From assembly GCF_000744815.1 (NCBI RefSeq), contig NZ_JQMQ01000005.1:6653801-6717800 (forward strand): a DNA stretch of 64,000 nucleotides, written 5' to 3'. The position numbers were made by a program, and so were the translations under genes. The notes below the pieces were generated by a model, which made no database searches, had not been told where the DNA came from, and saw nothing but the letters and a program-made list of their open reading frames with translations. Of the stretch, positions 8,162 to 16,123 are shown piece by piece; the first letter of the stretch is position 1, and the number at the start of each line of letters is the position of its first letter. Source of the stretch: Phaeacidiphilus oryzae TH49. Lineage in GTDB: Bacteria > Actinomycetota > Actinomycetes > Streptomycetales > Streptomycetaceae.

Positions 8162-9220
8162 TCATCCGAACCTGCGGACGGCGATGGGCTTTCCCGCGTA
8201 GTACGGGTCCGACAGGTTCGAGACCTTGACCACGTCGCCGGTCTTCGGCGCCTGGACGAACTCCCCCTGGCCGATGTAGATGCCGATGTGGTCGTAGTCG
8301 CCGGGGGAGAGCTGGAAGGCGATCACGTCGCCGACCTGGATCCGGTCCGGTTCCACCGGCCGGCCCAGGGTGGCCTGCTCCTCGCTGGAGTGCGGCAGCA
8401 CGACCCGTCCCGCCGAGGCCTCGTAGACGGCGTACCGCACGAGCCCCGAGCAGTCGAAGCCCATGATCCCGGCGCCCTCGCCGACGCCGTAGGTCGGCCC
8501 GGCGAGGCCGCCCCCGCCCCAGCTGTACGGGGTCCCCCGGTACCGCAGGGCGGCGGCCGCGACGGCGGCCCCGAACGCGCTCCCGCTCTGCCCGCCCCCA
8601 CTCTCGCCGCTCTGCCCGCCCCCGCCCCGCGCGGGCGCGGCGTACGAGGCGGTCTTGGCGAGGATGCCCTCCACGTACTGCTGGGTCTCCTGGTAGGGCG
8701 GAATGCCGCGGTAGGTCTCGACCGCCCCCACCCCGGCGTTGTAGGCGGCGAGGGTGAGTGCCAGCGGGTCGCCGGAGACGCGGCGGCTGTCGACGAGTCG
8801 CCGCACCTCGGCGGCGAGGGCGCAGTCGTACCGGGCCTGGGTCAGGATGGCGTCGGCCGGGTCGAAGGGGTCCGCGGCGGCGTGGTCGAGCGGCTGCGCG
8901 TTCACCTTCCAGGTGGCCCAGGTGCTCGGGAGGAACTGGGCCAGCCCCTCGGCGCCGGCGGCGCTGCGGGCCATCGGGTTCCACGCCGACTCGCTGTCGA
9001 TCTGGGCGGCCAGCACGGGAGCGGTGACGGTGGCACAGGTCCTGGCGGCGGCCTCGATCCAGGGCTGGTATGCGGCCGGTACCCGGTGCGGGGCGAGGCC
9101 GGGCCGGGTCGCCGCGGCGGCCGGCTGGCCGATCCCGCCCGGCGACGCCGCGATCAGCACCAGCGGCCCGGCGACGGCCAGGCCGAGGCCGGCGCAGACG
9201 GCGAGCCCCTTGTTCATCAT
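8162..9220 (-). CDS. Bifunctional cell wall hydrolase: lytic transglycosylase plus NlpC/P60 peptidase
   Basis: 352 residues. A signal anchor (MMNKGLAVCAGLGLAVAGPL) is followed by a lytic transglycosylase domain (~60-185) with the catalytic Glu in QIDSESAWNP and the AEGLAQFLPSTWATW and LAAYNAGVGAV motifs. Then come a Gly/Ser linker and an NlpC/P60 domain (~225-352) with Cys in GFDCSGLVRYAV and His in YDHIGIYIG. Such enzymes open peptidoglycan for T4SS and conjugation machines in Gram-positive bacteria (VirB1/Tcp-like). It is transcribed away from module A, which supports that role. The ATG at 9220 was chosen because a signal peptide starts there; the ribosome site is poor. Confidence 0.87.
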   Translation of the reverse strand: MMNKGLAVCAGLGLAVAGPLVLIAASPGGIGQPAAAATRPGLAPHRVPAAYQPWIEAAARTCATVTAPVLAAQIDSESAWNPMARSAAGAEGLAQFLPSTWATWKVNAQPLDHAAADPFDPADAILTQARYDCALAAEVRRLVDSRRVSGDPLALTLAAYNAGVGAVETYRGIPPYQETQQYVEGILAKTASYAAPARGGGGQSGESGGGQSGSAFGAAVAAAALRYRGTPYSWGGGGLAGPTYGVGEGAGIMGFDCSGLVRYAVYEASAGRVVLPHSSEEQATLGRPVEPDRIQVGDVIAFQLSPGDYDHIGIYIGQGEFVQAPKTGDVVKVSNLSDPYYAGKPIAVRRFG

Positions 9221-9367
9221 CACCACACGACGGCACAACGGACGTCCGCCGCCGGCGGTTCGGCGAGATCCGCCGGCGATCCGGTCGAACTGCGGACCGG
9301 GGTTCATCCGTAGCTGACCAGTAGACGATCGGCCCGCGGGCGGGGGACGTGCGAAAGGCAGGGCGAG

Positions 9368-10336
9368 ATGAGTGAGAGCGGCCTGGAGGAGCGGGCGCTG
9401 ACCGCGGACGCGTTCACGCATGCCGCGGCCTCGCGCGGGAACCTGACCCGGCGGCCGCTTCAGCCGCTTCAGCCGGTTCAGCCGCTTCGACCGGTTCAGT
9501 CGCTCCAACCGGTTCAGCCGCTTCAGCCGCCTTCGGCCCGCCCGCGCGCCGGGGCCCGGGCCGAAGCCCGGGCCGGAGCCGAGCCGACGTCCGCTTCCGG
9601 CCGGGGCCTTCCGCAACCGGCCGCAGCGGCGCCGGTGGCCCGTGACTGGTGGGGCGGGCTGCGCCGGCTGAGCGGGGGCCTGTTCGGTCCGGCCGCCGGC
9701 AAGCAGAAGGCGGCGCACGCGGAGGCGGTGGCCCGCATCCGGGCCGACTTCTCCGGCCCCCGGCTGATCGTGTTCGCCAACCCCGGCCCCGGCGCCGCCA
9801 CCACCACGGCCACCCTGATGGCCGCCCGCACCTTCGGGGCGTACCGCGGTGGGGGAGTGGCCACCTGGGACGCGGCCCAGGCGGCGGCCGGCCTGCGCGG
9901 GCTGCCGGACGACCCGACCGGGGCGCCCGTCCTCGCACTGGTCGACAGCGGGAGCGACGCGCGGGCGGAGGACTGGCGCGCCGCGCTCGCCGCCGCGGAC
10001 CTGGTCGTCGTCACCGCGACCGTCCGGCAGGACTCGGCGGAGTCGGCGCTGTGGATGCTCGACACCCTGGAGCGGCAGCTGTACGGACCGGGCCGCCTGA
10101 AGCCGAAGGCGGTCACCCTCCTCACCCCTCCGGCGCCGGGTTACGACCAGCGGCTGCGGGCGACGATGGAGAGCATCTTCGGCGGCCGGACCCGCGCGGT
10201 GCTGCCGATCCCCTACGACCCGGCGCTGGCCGAGGGCGGCCGGACCGACCGCCGCGGCCTCGCCCTCGACCGCGTCTCCGCCCGCTCCAGAGCCGCCTGG
10301 CTCCAGGCGTGCGCGGCCATGGCCGCGGCGCTGTGA
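9368..10336 (+). CDS. ParA/MinD-like protein with a lysine-free P-loop, T4SS module A
   Basis: 322 residues. The first ~100 residues are low-complexity with a repeated LQPVQP pattern. A ParA/MinD-like fold follows (LIVFANPGPGAATTTATLMA, RTFGAYRGGGVATWD, APVLALVDSGSD, AADLVVVTATVRQDS, AVTLLTPP). Related actinobacterial proteins carry a deviant Walker A close to NPKGGxxKTT. Here the site reads NPGPGAATTT, with both lysines lost, so ATP hydrolysis is unlikely. It is the first gene of module A, 70 bases before the pilin-like gene, and may position the apparatus without being an ATPase. Confidence 0.65.
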   Translation: MSESGLEERALTADAFTHAAASRGNLTRRPLQPLQPVQPLRPVQSLQPVQPLQPPSARPRAGARAEARAGAEPTSASGRGLPQPAAAAPVARDWWGGLRRLSGGLFGPAAGKQKAAHAEAVARIRADFSGPRLIVFANPGPGAATTTATLMAARTFGAYRGGGVATWDAAQAAAGLRGLPDDPTGAPVLALVDSGSDARAEDWRAALAAADLVVVTATVRQDSAESALWMLDTLERQLYGPGRLKPKAVTLLTPPAPGYDQRLRATMESIFGGRTRAVLPIPYDPALAEGGRTDRRGLALDRVSARSRAAWLQACAAMAAAL

Positions 10337-10405
10337 CCCTCATCGGCCGTGCCGACCAGTGCGGCCCTGGAAACCAACGGAACCATCAGCCGGAAAGGGC
10401 CGACG

Positions 10406-10717
10406 GTGCAGCACCTGACCAGCCACGTATTCATCCTCGCCGCGGGGCTCAACCCGTTCGACGGGGTGAGCCCCAGCTTCGGGCCGTTCCAGCCGATCCT
10501 CGGTTCCAGAATCGGCATGTTCCTCGCCCTGGCCTGGGCGCTCTGCTTCGTCTACACCGCATACCAGTTGATGGTCTCCGTAGCGAAGCTGGCGAAGGCC
10601 CGGCGCGGCGGCTACGGCGACGATCTCCACGACGTGCGGACCGATGTCATGAAGGCGGCCGGGGCGACGATCGGGCTGGTGGCACTGCCGGCCGTGTACG
10701 GCGTCCTCGCCTCGTAA
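10406..10717 (+). CDS. Pilin-sized membrane protein (VirB2-like), module A
   Basis: 103 residues with two hydrophobic helices (GMFLALAWALCFVYTAYQLM and AAGATIGLVALPAVYGVLAS) around a short basic loop. Size, topology and position before the VirB8-like gene fit a VirB2/TrbC-type small subunit. The N-terminus lacks a clear signal peptide. GTG at 10406 is used because GGAAAGGG lies 7 bases upstream. Function is inferred from context. Confidence 0.6.
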   Translation: MQHLTSHVFILAAGLNPFDGVSPSFGPFQPILGSRIGMFLALAWALCFVYTAYQLMVSVAKLAKARRGGYGDDLHDVRTDVMKAAGATIGLVALPAVYGVLAS

Positions 10718-10736
10718 CCGCTGGGAGGGGCCCGAA

Positions 10737-11642
10737 GTGGGTGTGGAGATCGACTATCAGCCGTCCGGCGGCCGGCCGCCGCGCAAGCGGAGAGGCAATG
10801 ACCTCCGGCTGCTCGCCGTCCTGGGCGCGGGCGCGGTGGTGGCGCTCGTGGCGGTGGTGACGGTGCACGGCGGCGGCCGGCGCGGGGCGCCGGCCGCCAC
10901 GGCCCCGTCCGCTGGGCCGACCGCGCCGCCCTCCCCGGCGGCGGCCGCCGACTCGCCGCCGGCCGCCCTCCAGGGGGGAGGCGCCGTCCAGGCCGGCGGC
11001 CTGGACGGATCGCGCCGGGTCGCCGGCATCCCGAGGGGCTTCCCGCACACCGAGGGCGGAGCGGTGGAGGCCGCCTCGACCGTAGCCGCCAACGAGTACA
11101 ACGTGCAGCGGATGGCGGAGGCGGACCGGAAGGCGTTCCTGGCCTCGGCGTTCGTCACGGTCCCGGCCGGGGAGGACGCCCAGGCGAAGGCGTTCCAGCG
11201 GGAGTACCACCTCAACGCGCAGGGGCAGCTGACCGATCCGGGCAGCGGCCGGCCGGCCGCCGGCAAACAGTTCACCTCGCTCTGCCACCCGGAGCTCGGG
11301 GCGTACCGCGTCGAGTCGGCCGCCTCCGGCGAGGTCACCGTCGACGTGTGGCAGCCCTGTCTCCAAGGGGTCGTCGACACCGCCCTCTTCCAGCCCTCGG
11401 GCAAGCTCTCCGAGCGCTGGACGGTGAGCCGCTTCACCATGGTGTGGTCGGGTGGCGACTGGCAGGTCGCGCGGACCTCCGCCCCGGGCGGTCTCGGCTC
11501 CGTGCCGGCGCCCTCGCCCGCCGGAACGCTGGTCACCACCTACGCAGAGCGCGCGCGGCTGCTGGCCGGCCATGGATCGGGCTGGAAGCTGTACGCGGAC
11601 GCGACCGAGCAGGCCCCGTCCGAGCTGGGGAGCGCGCTGTGA
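10737..11642 (+). CDS. VirB8/TcpC-like single-span membrane protein, module A
   Basis: 301 residues. One membrane helix (~25-45, LLAVLGAGAVVALVAVVTVH), a Pro/Ala-rich linker, then an extracytoplasmic domain. This domain has a FPHTEGGAVEAASTVAANEY segment and a late VWSGGDWQVARTS strand, both shared in style with the module B counterpart (FAHTPMGAAMAA and LAWSGGDWKLVAG). The pattern fits NTF2-like VirB8/TcpC proteins, which form the periplasmic or wall-side part of T4SS. GTG start after CTGGGAGGGG. Its stop overlaps the next start (GTGA). Confidence 0.62.
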   Translation: MGVEIDYQPSGGRPPRKRRGNDLRLLAVLGAGAVVALVAVVTVHGGGRRGAPAATAPSAGPTAPPSPAAAADSPPAALQGGGAVQAGGLDGSRRVAGIPRGFPHTEGGAVEAASTVAANEYNVQRMAEADRKAFLASAFVTVPAGEDAQAKAFQREYHLNAQGQLTDPGSGRPAAGKQFTSLCHPELGAYRVESAASGEVTVDVWQPCLQGVVDTALFQPSGKLSERWTVSRFTMVWSGGDWQVARTSAPGGLGSVPAPSPAGTLVTTYAERARLLAGHGSGWKLYADATEQAPSELGSAL

Positions 11643-13123
11643 GCGCGGCCCGGCGCGGGTTGCGCGCCGTGCTGCTGACGCTGCCGGCCGCCCTCGTGGT
11701 GCTCGCCCTCATGGTGCTCCTGGCGGCCGCCCCGGCAGCGGCCTCGGCGGGGGGCTGCGACCACGGCCTGGTCGCCTCCCTCTGCCAGGCCCCGCACGCC
11801 GTGGCCGGCACCGCCGGGGGCCAGGCCGGCCCGGGCGGCGCGGGCGGCGGGACCGGAGCCGCCGGGGTGGCCGCCGCCGCCCGGGCCGCGACTCACGCGG
11901 TGGACGGCCTGGACCCGCAGAACTTCCTGGAGTCCTGGGCCCAGGGACTGGCCCACGCGGTCGTCTTCGAACTGTCCTTCATCCAGACGACCGTGGAGAA
12001 GCTGGGCACACCGGCCTTCGACCGGTCGTGGTGGATCGAGCAGTACGCGGTCTCCTTCGGTCTGGCCATGCTCGTGCTGCCGTTCCTGCTGGCCGGCATC
12101 ACGGCCCGGACGGCGGGGCCGGAGGGCGGCGTGACAGGGGTCGCGCTGCTGCGCCGGAGCGGCTGGCGGATGGTGTTCGTGGTGCCGGCCTGCGCGATGG
12201 CGCCGGCCGTGCTGTACAGCGTCACCCAGCTGGCGACCGGACTGGAGCGGACCTTCAGCACACCGGCCGCCGGGCAGGGCGACGGCGCGGTGGGCGGGCT
12301 GCTGCGGATGATCCAGGAGTCCGCGGGCAAGGGCTGGTCGGACATCGGCGGCACGGTGATGGCGATCCTGATGTTCGCGCTGATCCTGGCCCTGGGCACG
12401 GTGCTGGTGGTCGAGGTGTTCGTCGCGGAGTGGGGGGTGCTGCTGATCGGACTGCTGCTGCCGCTCGCCCTGGTGGCCGCGGTCTATCCGCCCTGGGGGC
12501 GGCTGCTGCGGCGGATCTGCGGGCTGCTCGGCTCCCTGCTCTTCCTGCCGGCCGTGATCCTCTTCTTCTTCTGGACGCTCTGGGCCGGGTTCAACGCGAT
12601 GGTGAGCCGGCAGGGCGGGGCGGACGGCTCCTTCACCGAACTCATCTTCCTGCTGGTCGCGCTGCTGGTGGTGGACGTGGTGCCGATCCTGGCGTTCCGG
12701 CTGCTGGGCGCGTCCGGGACGGAGGCGGGGCGGCTGGACGCCCGGGCGCGTACCGCGGCACCGCAGTCCTCGGCCGGCGACGTCCATGAGGCGGCCTTCG
12801 CCAAGCTGGAACCGCGGTGGAGCGGCGGCCCGGAGGGGCACGAGGAGGCCACTGCCACCGCCGGGAGCGGCGAGGACAAGGGCATCGTGCCCTTCGGCGC
12901 CCCGGCCGGCGCTCATGCCCCGACCGGCGCCGGCGCGCCCGCCGCACAGGCGCCCGGCCTGCCTCCGTCCACCCAGGCGCCCGCCCCGCCGCCGTCCTCC
13001 CTGTCTCCGTCCATCCCGCGGCAGCCCGCCCCCCAGCAGCCCGCCCCCCAGCAGTCCACCCGGCACGACCGTCCCGGGAGCGCCGCCGACGAGGCCGCGG
13101 TGCGGCCGGGAGGTGTCCGATGA
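11639..13123 (+). CDS. VirB6/TrbL-like polytopic membrane protein, module A
   Basis: 494 residues. An N-terminal hydrophobic segment with an Ala-rich cleavage-like region (LAAAPAAASAGG) is followed by an exported region, six or more membrane helices (~140-380; e.g. GLAMLVLPFLLAGITA, VMAILMFALILALGTVL, LLIGLLLPLALVAAVY) and a Pro/Ala/Gln-rich cytoplasmic tail (~390-494). This is the layout of VirB6/TrbL channel proteins. Its GTG overlaps the previous stop and its TGA overlaps the next ATG, so the four genes from 10737 to 16067 are tightly coupled. Confidence 0.65.
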   Translation: MSAARRGLRAVLLTLPAALVVLALMVLLAAAPAAASAGGCDHGLVASLCQAPHAVAGTAGGQAGPGGAGGGTGAAGVAAAARAATHAVDGLDPQNFLESWAQGLAHAVVFELSFIQTTVEKLGTPAFDRSWWIEQYAVSFGLAMLVLPFLLAGITARTAGPEGGVTGVALLRRSGWRMVFVVPACAMAPAVLYSVTQLATGLERTFSTPAAGQGDGAVGGLLRMIQESAGKGWSDIGGTVMAILMFALILALGTVLVVEVFVAEWGVLLIGLLLPLALVAAVYPPWGRLLRRICGLLGSLLFLPAVILFFFWTLWAGFNAMVSRQGGADGSFTELIFLLVALLVVDVVPILAFRLLGASGTEAGRLDARARTAAPQSSAGDVHEAAFAKLEPRWSGGPEGHEEATATAGSGEDKGIVPFGAPAGAHAPTGAGAPAAQAPGLPPSTQAPAPPPSSLSPSIPRQPAPQQPAPQQSTRHDRPGSAADEAAVRPGGVR

Positions 13124-14616
13124 AGGCGACCGGAGACGAGCGGACCTACGTCCTCGGCGGTGAGACCAGGGCGCGGCGGCTCTTCGAGGGGGTGTCGCGG
13201 GGGCAACTGCTCGCGCTCGGCCTGTTCGTGGTGGTGTGGCTGCTGGTGCTGCTCGCCACCCACTCGCTGCTGGTGCTGCTGGCCGGCGTGGTCGTCCTGG
13301 CGGGCGCGGCGGCGCTGGCCCGCCGGCGGACGGCGGTGGGGGAGTCCTGGGCCGCCGCGCTGCGGGACCGGCTCACCTTCCGGCTCCGCGGCGGGCGGCG
13401 GCGGGCGCCGGACTTCGTCCCGGGGCGCACCCTGCCCCGCGAGGTGGGCGAGATCCGCGTGCTGGCCTACGCCCCGCCGTCGGCCCCCAGCGCGGCGATG
13501 GCGATCGTCCACCACAAGGACCACCGGCGCGGCAGCTGGAGCAGCGGGCATCTGACGGCCACCTTCGAGATCCAGGGCGCGGGCGACGGCCTGCTGCCGC
13601 CGCGGGCGATCAACACCGCCGGGCTGCTCTTCGAGCGGCTGCTGGGCGGTCTGGCGAGCGCCGACATCCCGGTGGACCAGCTCGACCTCGCGACCAGGGT
13701 GCTGCCGGTGCCTCCGCAGGCCTACCGCGAGGAGATGGACCGGCTCGTGGTCGACCATGTGCCGGAGCGGCTCCGGCGGTCGATGCGCGAGCTGTCCTCC
13801 TTCGCGGCCGGCAACACCGAGGAGTACCGGTCCTTCGCGACGGTGCGGATCCCGCTGGCGCGGCTGGTGGCCGGCTTCGCCGGGCCGCCCGACGTGGAGC
13901 GGGTCTGCCAGGAGACCTTCGAGACGGTCGGCGAGGTGGTCCGCAGGGTCGACGCGGCCGGATACCGGCTGCGGGCGGTTCTGGGGCCGAAGCGGCTGGG
14001 CGCGCTGATCCGGCATCTCCACGATCCGGACATGGACATCGACACCCTGGACGGGATCGACTCGGTGGCCGACGGCTGGGGCCAGGTGCGGCACCGGCAG
14101 CCGCGGTTCGTCCGGGTCGAGGGGGCCGCGCGGGACTGGTACCACGCGGTGGCGCAGGTCCCGCGGGACGCCTGGCCGACCCAGCCGGTCGACGCCCGCT
14201 TCATGGAGCACCTGGTGACGCGGGTCAACCCGGCGACCATCCGCACCGTCCAGTGCCAGTTCAGGCTGGTGCCGAGGACCGCGGCCCGGGACATCGCCCG
14301 GCTGGGGCTGACCTACGACACGGCCCGGCAGATCGGCGCACGGAACAAGGGCCAGGTCAGCACAGGCGAGACCGAGGCGTCGATGAGCGCTTCCCGGCGC
14401 ACCCTGCTGGACCTGCTGCGCCCGGTGGTCGCCGGCACCTATCCGGCGGTGCGGGTGATGGTGTCCGCCCCGGCCGAGGACCTCCTCACCGCGGGGCGCC
14501 GCCGGATCACCTCCGCCGCGGAGGACGGCGGCATCACGCGTCTCGACTGGCAGGACTACAAGCACCACCAGGCACTGATCACGGCATTGCCGATGGCACG
14601 AGGAGTGAGGGCATGA
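13120..14616 (+). CDS. SCO6880-type protein (PrgI/VirB4 N-terminal-like), module A
   Basis: 498 residues. Two membrane helices at the start (~28-65, QLLALGLFVVVWLLVLLA and LLAGVVVLAGAAALA) resemble the PrgI part. The long soluble part resembles the N-terminal domain of VirB4/TraC ATPases without any Walker motif. Length and layout match the module B protein (499 aa), although the sequence has diverged. It precedes a VirB4 ATPase gene with an ATGA overlap, so the pair probably works as one split VirB4. The SCO6880 label is from memory of actinobacterial families. Confidence 0.6.
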   Translation: MKATGDERTYVLGGETRARRLFEGVSRGQLLALGLFVVVWLLVLLATHSLLVLLAGVVVLAGAAALARRRTAVGESWAAALRDRLTFRLRGGRRRAPDFVPGRTLPREVGEIRVLAYAPPSAPSAAMAIVHHKDHRRGSWSSGHLTATFEIQGAGDGLLPPRAINTAGLLFERLLGGLASADIPVDQLDLATRVLPVPPQAYREEMDRLVVDHVPERLRRSMRELSSFAAGNTEEYRSFATVRIPLARLVAGFAGPPDVERVCQETFETVGEVVRRVDAAGYRLRAVLGPKRLGALIRHLHDPDMDIDTLDGIDSVADGWGQVRHRQPRFVRVEGAARDWYHAVAQVPRDAWPTQPVDARFMEHLVTRVNPATIRTVQCQFRLVPRTAARDIARLGLTYDTARQIGARNKGQVSTGETEASMSASRRTLLDLLRPVVAGTYPAVRVMVSAPAEDLLTAGRRRITSAAEDGGITRLDWQDYKHHQALITALPMARGVRA

Positions 14617-16067
14617 GCGGTGCGCCGCGGCCGCCCGTCGAGGAGTGGACCAGATCGGTGGCGGAGGCGCCACCGCCGCCCGCGCTGCGGTGGGAGCCGA
14701 CCGCGCCCCCGTCGCGGCGGCGCCGCCACCGCCTCCCCCGCGGCGCCGAGACGGAGACGATCTTCACCTCCACCCGGCAGGCGGGCGCGCTCAACCCGGC
14801 CATCGTCAGCACCCATCCGCCGCTGGCGGGGCCGATCACCGGCATCGACATGGACACCGGCCAGCCGGTCTCCACCGACCCCCACGAGCTGTACGAGCAG
14901 GGCCGGGTGAGCTCGCCCAACGTGCTGATCATGGGCGACATCTCCTCGGCCAAGTCCTCGCTGGCCAAGACGCAGTACTGCGTACGGCCGGTCGCCCTCG
15001 GCCGCCAGGTGGCCGTCTTCGACCGCAAGGACCAGCAGGGCCGGGGCGAGTACATGCGGGCCGCCGAGACCGTCGGCGTGCCGGTGATCCGGTTCGCCCG
15101 CAGCGGCGGGACCAGCATCAACCTGCTGGACCCGCGGATCTCCGCCACCTCGCTGGACGACGCGGGGGACGAGCGGGTGGGCCAGGACAGGCTGCTGCTG
15201 ATGGTGGCCGAGCACGCCCACGGCCGGCTCTCCGCCACCGAGCACTACGCACTGCGGGCGGCGCACCGGGTCGCCCTGGAGAAGGCCCGCGGCGAGCGGC
15301 GCGCGGCCACCCTCCACGACGTGGTGGACGCCCTCTACGACCCCGGCGAGTCGGCGATCCCCCGCCCCCACCTGGCCCGCCGGGGGATCGTCACGACGGA
15401 GCGGGTCACCGAGTGGGCCCTGGAACTCGCCATGGACCTGGAGCGGTTCATCGACGGCGACCTCTCCGGCCTGATCGACCGCGAGACCAGCGAGGACCTC
15501 GACCTGGCGGCGCCGCTGCTGGTCTTCGACACTTCCGCGCTCCCCGAGGACTCGCCGGCGCTCGCCCTGGTGATGGCGCTGGTCTCGTCGTTCCTGGCGG
15601 CGGTGTGGGCGCAGCGGCCGGGGCGGCGGATCATCATCCTGGAGGAGGGGTACCACACCACCCGGCTGCGGTCCCCGGGCACCACCTCGGTGGCCACCGT
15701 GCTGCGCTCGCTCGCCAAGCGCGGGCGCGGCATCGGGCTGTCCTTCGTCACCGTCATCCACCACATCAGCGACGTCCCGCCGGACTCGGACGCGATGTCG
15801 CTGATCCGCGAGGCCGACATCGTCCACGTCTACCAGCAGTCCCGGGCGGACGACGCGGAGCAGGCCGTCGCCCAGTTCCGGCTGCCGCCCAGCGTCTTCA
15901 CCACGCTGGGGACGCTGGAGAAGGGCTGCCACATCCTCAGGATCGGCCGGGAGGCACCCCGCCGGGTGCGGCACATCCGCACCCGGCTGGAGACCTGGAT
16001 GACCGATACCGACGAGGCCATGACCGGCCGGCGGGTGGCGGCGCCGGAGGACGCCTCCTCCGAATGA
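14613..16067 (+). CDS. VirB4-type ATPase, module A
   Basis: 484 residues. An unusual Walker A, GDISSAKSSLAK (~residue 107), has Ala in place of the usual Gly before the Lys. Walker B is IIILEEGYHT (~339). The segments AVFDRKDQQGRGEY and TSINLLDPRI match the loops after Walker A in VirB4/TraC proteins. VirB4 powers assembly and substrate transport. There is no membrane helix, so it must dock on its partners. It is the last gene of module A; no VirD4 follows here. Confidence 0.7.
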   Translation: MSGAPRPPVEEWTRSVAEAPPPPALRWEPTAPPSRRRRHRLPRGAETETIFTSTRQAGALNPAIVSTHPPLAGPITGIDMDTGQPVSTDPHELYEQGRVSSPNVLIMGDISSAKSSLAKTQYCVRPVALGRQVAVFDRKDQQGRGEYMRAAETVGVPVIRFARSGGTSINLLDPRISATSLDDAGDERVGQDRLLLMVAEHAHGRLSATEHYALRAAHRVALEKARGERRAATLHDVVDALYDPGESAIPRPHLARRGIVTTERVTEWALELAMDLERFIDGDLSGLIDRETSEDLDLAAPLLVFDTSALPEDSPALALVMALVSSFLAAVWAQRPGRRIIILEEGYHTTRLRSPGTTSVATVLRSLAKRGRGIGLSFVTVIHHISDVPPDSDAMSLIREADIVHVYQQSRADDAEQAVAQFRLPPSVFTTLGTLEKGCHILRIGREAPRRVRHIRTRLETWMTDTDEAMTGRRVAAPEDASSE

Positions 16068-16123
16068 ACCCGCCGCCCGCCGGGGCCGTGGTTGCCAGTG
16101 CAGCGAATCGAAAGGCATCGCCC

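Noticed and set aside
9221-9367. Riboswitch (ydaO type) upstream of the wall hydrolase
   Set aside because: Only a GC-rich inverted repeat is present; no conserved riboswitch core could be recognised.
14645-16123. Upstream extension of the thaumatin/GH128 gene frame
   Set aside because: It overlaps the VirB4 gene in another frame and is Arg/Pro/Gly-rich; the real start has a signal peptide at 16124.
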